A stretch of 64,000 nt of DNA from Roseibium suaedae (GCF_900142725.1 NZ_FRBW01000001.1:930001-994000), one strand, 5' to 3'; counted from the stretch's first letter, positions 43,696 to 53,191 are shown. The notes: a model not told the origin generated them from the letters alone. Made by a program: numbers and translations.

Positions 43696-44553
43696 ATGAA
43701 CCAGTCGGATGAAGTGACCATCGAAGCTGTCAGGATCCCTGCAGCCAATCTGCAGCTTGCGGGGCTGATCTACCGGCCCTTGGGCGCTTCCCGTGGCCTG
43801 ATCCTGCTGAATGGGGCGACAGGGGTGCCGCAGTCCTTCTACCGGCACTTCGCGGCCTGGGCGGCAAGGGAACATGGGTTCATGGTTCTGACCTATGACT
43901 ACCGGGGTTTCGGGCAGTCAGGATCAGGTTCCTTGCGCGGCAATCCGGCCACCATGGCGGACTGGGGTGTTCTGGACCAGGCGGCTGCCTTCGACTTTGC
44001 TGAGGAGATTGAGCCATCCCTGCCGCTCTGGATTGTCGGCCACTCGCTTGGCGGGCTGATGCTGGACTTCCAGCGGAACTCTCCGCGTCTTGAGCGGGTC
44101 ATCACGGTTGGCGCCGGCATGGCGCATCTGGCAGATCATCCGCTCAGCTATCTGCCCCTGGTACTGGCCTTCTGGTATGGCCCGGGGCCGCTTTCGGTTC
44201 TGGCCCTGCGTTATCTGCCCGGGCGGCATCTCGGAGTTGGCGAAGACCTGCCGGCTGGCGTCTACTGGCAATGGCGCAAATGGTGCACGACGCGCGGGTT
44301 CTATCAGAAAGACCTTGGAACCATCCTCCCCATGCCCCGGCAGGAGGAACTGAACGCGGACGTCAAGCTCGTCACCATGAGCGATGACAAGATGGTGCCG
44401 CCGGTTGCCGTCTGGCGGTATGCAGACCGGCTCAAGGCGCGCAGTGTCAGCCGCTCCCTTTTGACGGCGACTGATTTCGGGCTTGGCCGGATCGGTCATA
44501 TCGAAGTCTTCTCCCGCAGCCGGTCGGCTGTCTGGCCGTCTGTGCTCGGCTGA
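43696..44553 (+). CDS. Alpha/beta hydrolase
   Basis: 285 residues. Nucleophile elbow IVGHSLGG (serine), oxyanion region LILLNGATGVPQSFYRHFAA, and MVLTYDYRGFGQSGSGSLRG. The late aspartate in VTMSDDKMVPP and histidine in RIGHIEVFS complete a plausible triad. The family is typified by uncharacterised YheT/lysophospholipase-like hydrolases. ATG 43696 follows AGAGG and lies just past the second TetR operator, so expression is probably controlled by the divergent TetR gene. Substrate unknown. Confidence 0.88.
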   Translation: MNQSDEVTIEAVRIPAANLQLAGLIYRPLGASRGLILLNGATGVPQSFYRHFAAWAAREHGFMVLTYDYRGFGQSGSGSLRGNPATMADWGVLDQAAAFDFAEEIEPSLPLWIVGHSLGGLMLDFQRNSPRLERVITVGAGMAHLADHPLSYLPLVLAFWYGPGPLSVLALRYLPGRHLGVGEDLPAGVYWQWRKWCTTRGFYQKDLGTILPMPRQEELNADVKLVTMSDDKMVPPVAVWRYADRLKARSVSRSLLTATDFGLGRIGHIEVFSRSRSAVWPSVLG

Positions 44554-44570
44554 AGGGGGATATCCCCCTT
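44553..44570. other. Palindrome after the hydrolase gene
   Basis: A perfect 18-bp palindrome, AAGGGGGATATCCCCCTT, begins at the last base of the hydrolase stop. It can fold as a 7-bp stem with a 4-nt loop and may act as a terminator, though no T run follows. Confidence 0.45.
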
Positions 44571-44837
44571 GCGTGATCTGTCCTGGACCGTTAGACGCAA
44601 GCCATGGCCGCATGCTGGGCCGAAATTCCTGTGATCAGACCTGTGACCTCTGGGGAAAGCGGCGGTTTTCCAGCCTCCGAGTTTTGCCATTGGCCGGGAA
44701 TCATGGTGAGTTTCCGGTTCCCTTGAGAGCAAAGTCCGCAAGCGGCCCGGCATTCCGGGGTTTTCCTTCACCGGAGAGCCGGGAAGGGTCTTGCGCAAGA
44801 AACAGCGGTCCGGCCAAGCGGGGATGCGGGAAACGGA

Positions 44838-46313
44838 ATGACGGTTAGTATCGACATCGGGGAAATGGCGGGCGGAGCCCGCGCGGGTATGGATCTGGAA
44901 GAACTTCTGGCCACCCGTCTGCTCGTGCAGGGCAACTCCGGGTCGGGCAAGTCGCATCTGTTGCGCCGCCTTCTGGAACAGTCTGCTCCGTGGGTTCAGC
45001 AAGCCATCATCGATCCGGAAGGCGATTTCGTCTCGCTGGCCGAGAAATACGGCCATGTGGTCGTGGATGCCGTGGGCACCGAGAAAGACCTGCAGATGAT
45101 TGCGGGCCGGGTGCGTCAGCACCGTGTGTCCGTTGTGCTCAATCTGGAGGGGCTCGACGCCGACCGCCAGATGAAGGCCGCAGCGACCTTCCTCGATGGT
45201 CTTTTCGATGCGGAGCGCGATCTCTGGTATCCGATGCTTGTGATCGTCGATGAGGCGCAGCTCTTTGCGCCCGCTGCTGCCGGTGAAGTAACGGAAGAGG
45301 CCCGCCGCCGCTCGCTTGGGGCCATGACCAACCTCATGTGCCGTGGCCGTAAGCGCGGTCTGGCCGGCGTGATTGCAACCCAGCGCCTGGCGAAGCTTGC
45401 CAAGAACGTGGCGGCGGAAGCCTCCAACTTCCTGATGGGCCGGACCTTCCTCGATATCGACATGGCCCGCGCCGCCGATCTTCTCGGTATGGAACGCCGT
45501 CAGGCAGAAGCTTTCCGGAACCTGGAGCGCGGACATTTCATTGCTCTTGGTCCGGCATTGTCGCGCCGTCCGCTGCCGGTCAAGATCGGGGCGGTGGAGA
45601 CGGCTGGCCGGGGAGGCAGCCCGAAGCTCATGCCGCTGCCCGAGCAGCCGAAGGCGGAAGCCAAGGACCTCATCTTTACCCCGTCTCCGGGCGAAGCCGT
45701 GCCCATGCGCCAGCGGATCGCAGAACCGGTTGTCTCGACCTCCGATGTGCTGGATCAGCTCTCCGCCGCTGACCGGGAGGCTGCCAATGCCATCGAACCT
45801 GCCGCCACCTTGCTGGACTACGGCGAGCGGGAAGAAACCATTGGCCGCATCATCGGCGAGATTCTGGCGGAGCCGGAAGCGGCCTTCCAGCCGATCGCCT
45901 CGCTCTATCAGGATTTTCAGGTCCGCTGCCGGATCGCGAAACTGCCCGGCGGATCTCCTGACCTTCAGACCTTCCGTGAGAAGCTGTCGGTTGCCCGGGC
46001 TGGTGTTGAAAAGGGCGATATTGATGACAGCGACTGGCAGAAGGCCGAGCTGATTGCCTCGGAACTGCCGGAGGACATGCGCGGCGTCTATCTGCTGCTG
46101 GCGAAGGCCGCGCTGGCCAAGGACCCTTGCCCGGGCAATATCGAGATCGCGACCGCCTATGGCACCCGTTCGCCGGGACGCGCCCGCTGGCTGCTCAGCC
46201 ACATGGAAGAACGCGGCTTCCTGGTCTGCGCCACGGATCTGCGTGGCAACCGGATCGTGACCCTCACAGATCTCGGCTGGCAGACCGCCCCAGGCGACGA
46301 AGCCGCCGCCTGA
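44838..46313 (+). CDS. ATP-binding protein, HerA-like (DUF87) ATPase
   Basis: 491 residues. Walker A LLVQGNSGSGKSHLLRRLLE near residues 28-47, IIDPEGDFVSLAEKYG, Walker B MLVIVDEAQLFAP and the arginine-finger region NLMCRGRKRGLAGVIATQRL place it in the HerA/FtsK class of P-loop NTPases. The C-terminal 200 residues include a winged-helix-like end (TAYGTRSPGRARWLLSHMEE, RIVTLTDLGW). Seen across alphaproteobacteria with no assigned role; HerA proteins work with nucleases in DNA repair, but no nuclease gene is adjacent. Begins at ATG 44838 after GGGAAACGGA. Confidence 0.85.
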   Translation: MTVSIDIGEMAGGARAGMDLEELLATRLLVQGNSGSGKSHLLRRLLEQSAPWVQQAIIDPEGDFVSLAEKYGHVVVDAVGTEKDLQMIAGRVRQHRVSVVLNLEGLDADRQMKAAATFLDGLFDAERDLWYPMLVIVDEAQLFAPAAAGEVTEEARRRSLGAMTNLMCRGRKRGLAGVIATQRLAKLAKNVAAEASNFLMGRTFLDIDMARAADLLGMERRQAEAFRNLERGHFIALGPALSRRPLPVKIGAVETAGRGGSPKLMPLPEQPKAEAKDLIFTPSPGEAVPMRQRIAEPVVSTSDVLDQLSAADREAANAIEPAATLLDYGEREETIGRIIGEILAEPEAAFQPIASLYQDFQVRCRIAKLPGGSPDLQTFREKLSVARAGVEKGDIDDSDWQKAELIASELPEDMRGVYLLLAKAALAKDPCPGNIEIATAYGTRSPGRARWLLSHMEERGFLVCATDLRGNRIVTLTDLGWQTAPGDEAAA

Positions 46314-46357
46314 GGGAACAAGCCGCCCTGTTTCGAAGGGGCGGGCCTCCTGCCGTC

Positions 46358-46753
46358 TTACTTGACGTCGAGTTTATAGGTATCCGACACAAAGCTCATG
46401 CGCGGAGTGCCGACATATTTTTCATAGGCGTACTGGACCGTAAACTTGTCCGGACCTTTGAAGCCTTTCTTGGGCGTATAGATGATCAAGGTGCCCTTGA
46501 TCTTCTTGCCTGCGCATTTTCCGGCTTTCTCAGATAGCTGCAGAATTTTCGTCCGGAACTCGACGCGGCCGTGCTCCGGTTGCTTTTTGACTTTCATGTC
46601 AGGGATCGGCCCGGAGACGCAGCCCGGACCATAGACGGCATGACTGCCGACCACAGTAGACCGGCCTGCCGGAACAGTGTCCGAGATGGTTTTTGCGGAG
46701 GCGGGCAAAGAAACTGCAATAAGCGAGAACGCAAGAGCTGCTAACTTGAGCAT
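46358..46753 (-). CDS. Uncharacterised small exported protein
   Basis: 131 residues with a clear signal peptide (LAALAFSLIAVSLPASA). The mature part is beta-rich, has a GPGCVSGPIP segment and one further cysteine (KAGKCAGKKIKG), so a disulfide is possible. The pattern IYTPKKGFKGPDKFTVQYAY resembles a bacterial Ig-like/cadherin repeat strand set. No family can be named with confidence. Followed by the convergent ATPase gene at 46313. Confidence 0.7.
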   Translation of the reverse strand: MLKLAALAFSLIAVSLPASAKTISDTVPAGRSTVVGSHAVYGPGCVSGPIPDMKVKKQPEHGRVEFRTKILQLSEKAGKCAGKKIKGTLIIYTPKKGFKGPDKFTVQYAYEKYVGTPRMSFVSDTYKLDVK

Positions 46754-46911
46754 GTCAATTCCTGAAAGATATATTTCCGATTGTGTTTCAATGTCACCTT
46801 TTGGAAATGATTGGAATACGCATCACATACAATCCAAGGCAAAGTGCCGTTTCTTTAACGCCTTGAGATCATTCTGCGAATTTTCCGGCGGACGCATGTG
46901 CCCAGTGTCTC

Positions 46912-47232
46912 TTACAGGGCCGGCCGCATCCGGGCTGACTTTGACTTGATGTCGCCCGCATCTGCCGGGCTCAAATATCTGAGCGTCGCGATTTCGGTTT
47001 CAATGCCTGCGATGGTCCGCTGCAGGACGCTGTCGAGATAGCTGCCTGCGGGGGAGTTCTCCCGGATCATCTTGGCCTTGTCCCTCGTCTTCAGCAGATA
47101 GGCGAGGAGCTTGCCGATATCGGTTTCCTCATCAAGTGTGACGGGCTCTTCAGCCGTCTTGCTGTGTCCCGGCCGGGCATATCCGCAGGAACACGGAAGC
47201 GCCATCTGATGAGAGTTTATCATGAAGGACAT
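46912..47232 (-). CDS. Uncharacterised small protein
   Basis: 106 residues, soluble. An N-terminal CSCGYARPG segment may bind metal or be disordered; the rest is helical (IGKLLAYLLKTRDKAKMIRE, LDSVLQRTIAGIETEIATLR). ATG 47232 follows AGAGGTAAG, a good ribosome site. No recognised family. It is divergent from hmgA and shares that upstream region. Confidence 0.6.
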   Translation of the reverse strand: MSFMINSHQMALPCSCGYARPGHSKTAEEPVTLDEETDIGKLLAYLLKTRDKAKMIRENSPAGSYLDSVLQRTIAGIETEIATLRYLSPADAGDIKSKSARMRPAL

Positions 47233-47322
47233 GCCGCTTACCTCTTAATGTTCCTCTTTTGTTCTTTTTAATCTGACGTGACGAAACTTGCAAGCTCTCC
47301 TCTTGACCATGCATCAGATAAA

Positions 47323-47338
47323 AGTTACATATGTAACT
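47323..47338. promoter_or_regulatory. 16-bp palindrome upstream of hmgA (candidate MarR-type operator)
   Basis: AGTTACATATGTAACT is a perfect 16-bp palindrome 39 bp upstream of the hmgA start, near where the promoter should be. Sites of this A+T-rich symmetric type are typical of MarR-family regulators of aromatic degradation. No MarR gene occurs within the window. Confidence 0.7.
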
Positions 47339-47376
47339 AATTCATCATGGACCGCATTCGGGAGGAGCGCGTGGAC

Positions 47377-48702
47377 ATGTCTGCGAATGACCTGAAATAC
47401 ATGCCGGGCTTCGGCAATGATTTTGAAACCGAAGCTCTGCCCGGTGCCTTGCCGCAGGGCATGAACAGCCCGCAGAAATGCAGCTATGGCCTTTATGCCG
47501 AGCAGCTCTCCGGCACCGCTTTCACCGCCCCGAGCCATCAGAACGAGCGCACCTGGTGCTATCGCATCCGGCCGTCCGTGAAGCATTCCACCCGTTACGC
47601 CAAGGTCAGCCTGCCTTACTGGAAGTCAGCACCCCATGTGGTGGATGATGTGATTTCTCTCGGCCAGTACCGGTGGGATCCGGTCCCCCATTCCGGGGAA
47701 GAGCTGACCTGGCTGACCGGCATGCGCACCATGACCACGGCCGGTGACGTGAACACCCAGGTGGGCATGGCGAGCCATGTCTATCTGGTCACCCGGTCCA
47801 TGGTGGACGAGTATTTCTATTCCGCCGACAGTGAACTGCTGATTGTTCCGCAGGAAGGGCGCCTGCGCTTCTGCACGGAGCTTGGCGTCATCGATCTGGA
47901 ACCGAAGGAAATCGCGATCATTCCGCGCGGTCTCGTCTACCGGGTCGAGCTGCTGGACGGCCCGGCCAGAGGTTTCGTCTGCGAGAACTATGGTCAGAAG
48001 TTCGAGCTGCCGGGGCGTGGTCCAATCGGCGCCAACTGTATGGCCAACCGCCGGGACTTCAAGTCGCCGGTCGCCTTTTTTGAAGACCGGGAAACCCCGT
48101 CGAAGATCACCATCAAGTGGTGCGGCCAGTTCCATGAGACGAAGATCGGCCATTCTCCGCTCGATATCGTTGCCTGGCACGGCAATTACGCACCGGTGAA
48201 ATATGACCTGCGGACCTATTGCCCGGTCGGGGCCATCCTGTTCGACCATCCGGATCCCTCGATCTTCACCGTCCTGACCGCGCCGTCCGGCGTGCCGGGG
48301 ACGGCCAACATCGACTTCGTGCTCTTCCGCGAACGCTGGATGGTTGCGGAAAACACCTTCCGTCCGCCCTGGTATCACAAGAACATCATGTCCGAGCTGA
48401 TGGGCAACATCTACGGCCAGTATGATGCCAAGCCCCAGGGCTTCATTCCCGGCGGCATGAGCCTGCACAACATGATGCTGCCCCATGGTCCCGACAAGAA
48501 TGCCTATGAAGGGGCTTCGAACGCGGACCTCAAGGCCGAGAAACTGGACAACACCATGTCCTTCATGTTCGAGACCCGCTTCCCCCAGCATCTGACAGAG
48601 TTTGCAGCCAGGGAAGCGCCGTTGCAGGATGACTATATCGACTGCTGGGAGAGCCTTGAGAAGAAGTTCGACGGGACGCCAGAAGGCACCTGGAACAAGT
48701 AA
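47377..48702 (+). CDS. hmgA: Homogentisate 1,2-dioxygenase
   Basis: 441 residues. The iron-ligand region is intact: [16 protein letters not shown] (histidine and glutamate) and [13 protein letters not shown] (histidine). The start [20 protein letters not shown] is family-typical. The enzyme opens the homogentisate ring to 4-maleylacetoacetate. Start choice is open: ATG 47377, GTG 47371 or ATG 47347; GGAGG at 47361-47365 favours GTG 47371 or ATG 47377. First gene of hmgA-fahA and the following monooxygenase unit. Confidence 0.95.
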   Translation: MSANDLKYMPGFGNDFETEALPGALPQGMNSPQKCSYGLYAEQLSGTAFTAPSHQNERTWCYRIRPSVKHSTRYAKVSLPYWKSAPHVVDDVISLGQYRWDPVPHSGEELTWLTGMRTMTTAGDVNTQVGMASHVYLVTRSMVDEYFYSADSELLIVPQEGRLRFCTELGVIDLEPKEIAIIPRGLVYRVELLDGPARGFVCENYGQKFELPGRGPIGANCMANRRDFKSPVAFFEDRETPSKITIKWCGQFHETKIGHSPLDIVAWHGNYAPVKYDLRTYCPVGAILFDHPDPSIFTVLTAPSGVPGTANIDFVLFRERWMVAENTFRPPWYHKNIMSELMGNIYGQYDAKPQGFIPGGMSLHNMMLPHGPDKNAYEGASNADLKAEKLDNTMSFMFETRFPQHLTEFAAREAPLQDDYIDCWESLEKKFDGTPEGTWNK

Positions 48703-48750
48703 TGCGACCGGCGTCGGTGCAGGGCAACAACAAGATCTAGGAAACGCTGA

Positions 48751-49767
48751 ATGAAACTCGCATCGCTCAAGGACGGCAGCCGCGACGGCAAGCTGGTCAT
48801 CGTCAACGACAGCCTGACACGCTGCACCGAGGCTACCCATATCGCACCGACGCTTCAGGCTGCGCTTGATGACTGGGACAAGGTGGCGCCGAAGCTGGAA
48901 GTTCTGGCCGAGAGTCTCAGCCATGATGCCGTGCCCTCCATGCGCTTTCACGAGCATGATGCGCTGTCACCCCTGCCGCGCGCCTATCAGTGGGCGGATG
49001 GGTCTGCCTACGTCAATCACGTGGAGCTGGTGCGCAAGGCCCGGAACGCAGAAATGCCGGAGAGCTTCTGGACCGATCCCCTGATGTATCAGGGCGGGTC
49101 GGACAGCTTCCTGGCTCCCCGTGATCCGATCCGCATGGCCGATGAGGCCTTTGGCATCGACATGGAAGGCGAGATTGCTGTGATCGTTGGTGATGTGCCC
49201 ATGGGCGCGAGCCTTGAAGAAGCGCGCGAAGCCATCCGCCTCGTCATGCTGGTCAATGACGTGTCCCTGCGTGGCCTCATTCCGGCGGAACTGGCCAAGG
49301 GCTTCGGCTTCTTCCAGTCCAAGCCGTCTTCAGCCTTTTCTCCGGTGGCCGTCACGCCGGCGGACCTTGGCGATGCCTGGGATGGTGGCAAGCTGCATCT
49401 GCCCCTGCGGGTGGACTACAACGGCAAGGCCTTTGGCCGGGCTGAGGCGGGTGTCGACATGACCTTCGACTTCCCGCAGCTCATTGCCCATGCGGCGAAA
49501 ACCCGTCCGCTCAGCGCTGGCACGATCATCGGCTCGGGCACGGTTTCCAACAAGATGGACGGTGGACCGGGCAAGCCGGTCTCTGAAGGTGGCGTGGGCT
49601 ATTCCTGCATTGCAGAGATCCGCATGATCGAGACGATCAATGGGGGCAAGCCCGTAACCCCCTTCATGAAGTTCGGCGACACTGTCCGCATCGAGATGTT
49701 CGACAAGGCAGGCCACTCCATTTTCGGGGCCATCGAGCAGACGGTCGAAAAGAGCAAGACAGCTTGA
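48751..49767 (+). CDS. fahA: Fumarylacetoacetate hydrolase family protein
   Basis: 338 residues. The FAH fold metal and substrate motifs are visible: DIEGE-like FGIDMEGEIAVIVGDVPMGA, LVNDVSLRGLIPAELAKGFG and the later LSAGTIIGSGTVSNK with FGDTVRIEMFDKAG. It sits 48 bp after hmgA, so hydrolysis of fumarylacetoacetate to fumarate and acetoacetate is a sound inference. The maleylacetoacetate isomerase that should act between them is not present in this cluster. Confidence 0.92.
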   Translation: MKLASLKDGSRDGKLVIVNDSLTRCTEATHIAPTLQAALDDWDKVAPKLEVLAESLSHDAVPSMRFHEHDALSPLPRAYQWADGSAYVNHVELVRKARNAEMPESFWTDPLMYQGGSDSFLAPRDPIRMADEAFGIDMEGEIAVIVGDVPMGASLEEAREAIRLVMLVNDVSLRGLIPAELAKGFGFFQSKPSSAFSPVAVTPADLGDAWDGGKLHLPLRVDYNGKAFGRAEAGVDMTFDFPQLIAHAAKTRPLSAGTIIGSGTVSNKMDGGPGKPVSEGGVGYSCIAEIRMIETINGGKPVTPFMKFGDTVRIEMFDKAGHSIFGAIEQTVEKSKTA

Positions 49768-49875
49768 AAAGGGAAGTGATCGGGATCCGTATAAATCCCC
49801 GATGCTGGACGCGCGGGACATGATAAATACAGCGGGCCGCGCCGCTTGCGCGGTCTTGCTAGAAGGTTGATTCCA

Positions 49876-50394
49876 ATGAAGACGTTTTGGCTGCTTGCTG
49901 CGGTAATGGTGCTGCCCGTTCAGGCGCTGGCGGCTGATGCAACGGCCCCGGTGCGCGATGTCATGGCCGCTGCCGAGGCGAACTGGGCCGAAAACCCGGG
50001 CGATTATCAGGACTATTTCTCCGATAAGCGCCTTGCCTCCCTTTACAGCGCGGAGTTCGCTGCCCTGTACCGCAAGGCGGCAGACACCCCGTCCGCCAAG
50101 GAAATGGGCTCGCCCTTTGACTGGGACGTGATCGTCAACGGTCAGGACGGCTGCCCCTTGAAGAACCTGTCCATTGAGGCGGCCCGTCCGGAAGGCGGCG
50201 TCACCCGCGTGACCGCCAAATTCCAGGGCCTGACCTGCTTTGGAACCGATCCCGAGTATCAGGCCTATTCCGAGACCTACTTCAACGTGATCGAGGAAAA
50301 AGGCCGCGCGGTGATCGATGACATCCAGACCCCGATGGAAAACGAACTGCTGTCGATCCGCAATGAACTGACGGCCCAGATTTCCAGTCAGTGA
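49876..50394 (+). CDS. Uncharacterised exported protein in the homogentisate cluster
   Basis: 172 residues with a signal peptide (TFWLLAAVMVLPVQALAA). The mature part begins DATAPVRDVMAAAEANWAEN, resembling the exported helical start of DUF3828-like proteins; two cysteines (DGCPLKNLS and GLTCFGTD) could form a disulfide. ATG 49876 follows AGAAGG. Its position between fahA and the hydrolase gene may be incidental. Function unknown. Confidence 0.65.
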   Translation: MKTFWLLAAVMVLPVQALAADATAPVRDVMAAAEANWAENPGDYQDYFSDKRLASLYSAEFAALYRKAADTPSAKEMGSPFDWDVIVNGQDGCPLKNLSIEAARPEGGVTRVTAKFQGLTCFGTDPEYQAYSETYFNVIEEKGRAVIDDIQTPMENELLSIRNELTAQISSQ

Positions 50395-50474
50395 ACGGCC
50401 GGTCCGCCGGTCCGAAATTGGGATGCTTGCGGGGGCAACTTTGCAGGCACCCCGCAAACCTCAAGGAAGACCCG

Positions 50475-51425
50475 ATGACCAAGACCTTCGCCTCTGCCGG
50501 CGACATGAGCGAGAAGAAGATTTCCTTCACCGAAGTGGGCAAGGACCTTTGGGCCTTTACTGCAGAAGGGGATCCGAATTCCGGCGTGATCATCGGCGAC
50601 GACAGCGTCATGATCATCGAGGCCCAGGCCACCCCGCGCCTGGCGAACAAGGTCATCGAAAAGGTCCGGTCCATCACGGACAAGCCGATCTCCCATTTGG
50701 TTCTGACTCATTATCACGCTGTGCGTGTGCTGGGCGCTGCGGCCTATAACGCGCCGACCGTGATCATGAGCGACACGGCCCGTGCCATGGTCGTGGAACG
50801 CGGCCAGGAAGACTGGGATAGCGAGTTCCAGCGCTTTCCCCGCCTGTTTCAGGGCCACGAGAGCATTCCGGGCCTGACCTATCCGACCACCACCTTCTCC
50901 GAGCGCATGACCGTCTATCTCGGCAAGCGCCGGGTGGATCTCATGCATCTGGGCCGGGCCCATACGGCGGGCGATATCGTCGCCTGGGTGCCGGATGAAG
51001 AGGTCATGTTCACCGGCGACATCGTCGAGTATCACTCGGCCTGCTATTGCGGTGATGGCCATTTCGAAGACTGGGGCCACACGCTGGACGCCATCAAGTC
51101 CTTCGAGCCACGGTCGATTGCTCCGGGGCGCGGCGATGCGCTGGTCGGTCCGGACATGGTGGAAGCGGCCATCGAATCCACCCGCGACTTCGTCGCCTCG
51201 ACCTACCGGCCGGTGGCCAAGGTGGCCGCGCGCGGTGGCTCCCTGAAGGAAGCCTGGGACGCAGTGCGCGCCGAATGTGATCCGAAGTTCAAAACCTACG
51301 CCATCTACGAGCACTGCCTGCCGTTCAATGTCGCTCGTGCCTATGACGAAGCCCGCGGCATCGACACCCCGCGCATCTGGACTGCCGAGCGCGACGCAGA
51401 AATGTGGGCGAAGCTTCAGGGATAA
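50475..51425 (+). CDS. Metallo-beta-lactamase-fold protein with a degenerate HxHxDH motif
   Basis: 316 residues of the MBL fold. The first metal motif reads LTHYHAVRVLG where THxHxDH is expected, so aspartate and the third histidine are replaced. Other ligands persist: GRAHTAGDIVA and MFTGDIVEYHS. The remaining residues could bind one metal. ATG 50475 has AAGGAAG upstream. It lies between fahA and the FAD monooxygenase and may process an intermediate or thioester of the homogentisate route; this is inference. Confidence 0.82.
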   Translation: MTKTFASAGDMSEKKISFTEVGKDLWAFTAEGDPNSGVIIGDDSVMIIEAQATPRLANKVIEKVRSITDKPISHLVLTHYHAVRVLGAAAYNAPTVIMSDTARAMVVERGQEDWDSEFQRFPRLFQGHESIPGLTYPTTTFSERMTVYLGKRRVDLMHLGRAHTAGDIVAWVPDEEVMFTGDIVEYHSACYCGDGHFEDWGHTLDAIKSFEPRSIAPGRGDALVGPDMVEAAIESTRDFVASTYRPVAKVAARGGSLKEAWDAVRAECDPKFKTYAIYEHCLPFNVARAYDEARGIDTPRIWTAERDAEMWAKLQG

Positions 51426-51434
51426 GTAGATCCC

Positions 51435-51530
51435 TTGACCGGCAGGTGGAGGACACCTGGATCTTTCAGCAAGAGGAGGGGGCAGCGCAGGCTGCCTTCG
51501 CTGGAGATCCGGGCGCTGGCTGCCGGTCAA
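51435..51530 (+). promoter_or_regulatory. Structured leader with an 11-bp long-range inverted repeat before the monooxygenase gene
   Basis: TTGACCGGCAG at 51435-51445 is complementary to CTGCCGGTCAA at 51520-51530. A smaller hairpin (GGCAGC 51481-51486 with GCTGCC 51491-51496) sits between them. Together they could fold the intergenic RNA between the MBL and monooxygenase genes. Confidence 0.5.
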
Positions 51531-51561
51531 AATCATTTCTGGATCGGCTCTGGGAGGAGAC

Positions 51562-53187
51562 ATGTCCAAGATTTTCGAAACGCCGCTCTATCCCTATGTG
51601 CGCTCCGTGGATCAGGATGCGGGAGAGCCCGTCCGTCATCCGGTGATCATCGTCGGGGCCGGGCCTGTCGGGCTGGCCGTGGCCATCGATCTGGCCCAGC
51701 AAGGCGTGCCGGTTGTCGTTCTGGACGAGAACGACAAGGTCAGCTTCGGCTCCCGCGCCATCTGCTTTTCCAAGCGCACGCTGGAGATCATGGACCGTCT
51801 TGGCTGTGGCGACGCCTATGTGAACAAGGGCGTCCTGTGGAACGTCGGCAAGGTCTTTTTCGGCGACCGGAAGGTCTATGATTTCAATCTTCTGCCGGAG
51901 GATGGCCACAAGCGGCCCGCTTTCATCAATCTCCAGCAATATTACTGCGAATTGTTCCTGGTGGAGCGGCTGCGGGACCTTCAGGCAGAAGGCAGGCCCA
52001 TCGAGATCCGCGGCAACAGCAAGGTAAGCGGTGTCGAGAGCCGGGCGGGCGGATGCCGGATCACGGTGGCAACACCGGATGGACCTTATGACCTTGCCTG
52101 CGACTGGCTGATTGCCTGTGATGGCGCAGGCTCGCCCGTGCGCCGCATGATGGGGCTCGACTTCATCGGCCGGGTGTTCGAGGACAATTTCCTCATTGCC
52201 GATGTGACCATGAAGGCGGACTTCCCGACCGAGCGCTGGTTCTGGTTCGATCCGCCCTTCAACAAGGGCCAGTCGGCGCTGCTGCACAAGCAGCCGGACG
52301 GTGTCTGGCGGATCGACCTTCAGCTTGGCTGGGATATCGACAAGGAAGCCGAAAAGCAGCCGGAGAGGGTCATTCCGCGCCTGAAGCAGATGCTGGGCGA
52401 AGAGGTGGAATTCGACCTGGAATGGGTCTCGATCTACACGTTCCAGTGCCGGCGGATGGAGAAGTTCCGCCATGGTCGGGTGCTGTTTGCGGGCGATAGC
52501 GCCCATCAGGTCTCGCCCTTCGGTGCCCGTGGTGCGAATTCCGGTTTCCAGGACGCGGAAAATCTGGTCTGGAAGCTGAAGCTGGTGCTGGATGGCAAGG
52601 CGCCGGAGAGCCTGCTCGACAGTTACGATCAGGAACGGGTCTTTGCGGCAGACGAGAATATTCTCAACTCCAGCCGCTCGACCGATTTCATCACGCCGAA
52701 ATCCGAGATCAGCCGGATCTTCCGCGATGCGGTTCTGGATCTTTCGGAGACCGAAAGCTTTGCCCGGCCGCTGGTCAACTCCGGCCGCCTGTCCATGCCG
52801 GCCGTCTATGACGGCTCGCCCCTGAATGGCGCGGATGGCGCAGAATTGCCTGTCCGCACCCGCCCGGGTGCGCCCGCCGTCGATGCGCCGCTTGCCGGCG
52901 GCTGGCTGATAGACCGCCTCGGCGGCAGCTTTCAACTGCTTGGCATTGGCTGCAAGGTGCCTGACAGCCTGACTTTGTGCGGTATTGAAGTGCGGGGTCT
53001 TGGCGTGGCCGAGCCCGGCGAAGCGCTTGCCGCCCGGTATCTGGGCGAGGCCCCGCAGGCCGTCTATCTCCTGCGCCCCGACCAGCACATCGCCGCCCGC
53101 TGGACGGGGTTTGATCAGGACGAAGTTGACAAGGCCCTGCGCCGGGCACTGGGGATCTCGGAGCAGGATCAGGCGGGGGAGGCATAA
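51562..53187 (+). CDS. FAD-dependent aromatic monooxygenase, MhaA-like (3-hydroxyphenylacetate 6-hydroxylase candidate)
   Basis: 541 residues of the PHBH/MhpA flavoprotein class. FAD motif VIIVGAGPVGLAVAIDLAQQ near residue 28, the DG-like region WLIACDGAGSPVRRMMGL, and the GD motif VLFAGDSAHQVSPFGARG; a thioredoxin-like C-terminal domain follows. ATG 51562 has GGGAGGAG upstream. It is followed 4 nt later by a 64-residue protein and lies behind hmgA-fahA. This matches MhaA/MhaB of Pseudomonas putida, where the flavoprotein and a small coupling protein convert 3-hydroxyphenylacetate to homogentisate. Substrate by context. Confidence 0.85.
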   Translation: MSKIFETPLYPYVRSVDQDAGEPVRHPVIIVGAGPVGLAVAIDLAQQGVPVVVLDENDKVSFGSRAICFSKRTLEIMDRLGCGDAYVNKGVLWNVGKVFFGDRKVYDFNLLPEDGHKRPAFINLQQYYCELFLVERLRDLQAEGRPIEIRGNSKVSGVESRAGGCRITVATPDGPYDLACDWLIACDGAGSPVRRMMGLDFIGRVFEDNFLIADVTMKADFPTERWFWFDPPFNKGQSALLHKQPDGVWRIDLQLGWDIDKEAEKQPERVIPRLKQMLGEEVEFDLEWVSIYTFQCRRMEKFRHGRVLFAGDSAHQVSPFGARGANSGFQDAENLVWKLKLVLDGKAPESLLDSYDQERVFAADENILNSSRSTDFITPKSEISRIFRDAVLDLSETESFARPLVNSGRLSMPAVYDGSPLNGADGAELPVRTRPGAPAVDAPLAGGWLIDRLGGSFQLLGIGCKVPDSLTLCGIEVRGLGVAEPGEALAARYLGEAPQAVYLLRPDQHIAARWTGFDQDEVDKALRRALGISEQDQAGEA

Positions 53188-53191
53188 GCAG

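Noticed and set aside
44483..44848. Plus-strand 121-codon frame between the hydrolase and ATPase genes
   Set aside because: Overlaps both genes out of frame and has no ribosome site.
51466..53088. Minus-strand open frame of 540 codons opposite the monooxygenase
   Set aside because: Antisense shadow; the plus-strand FAD protein has all motifs.
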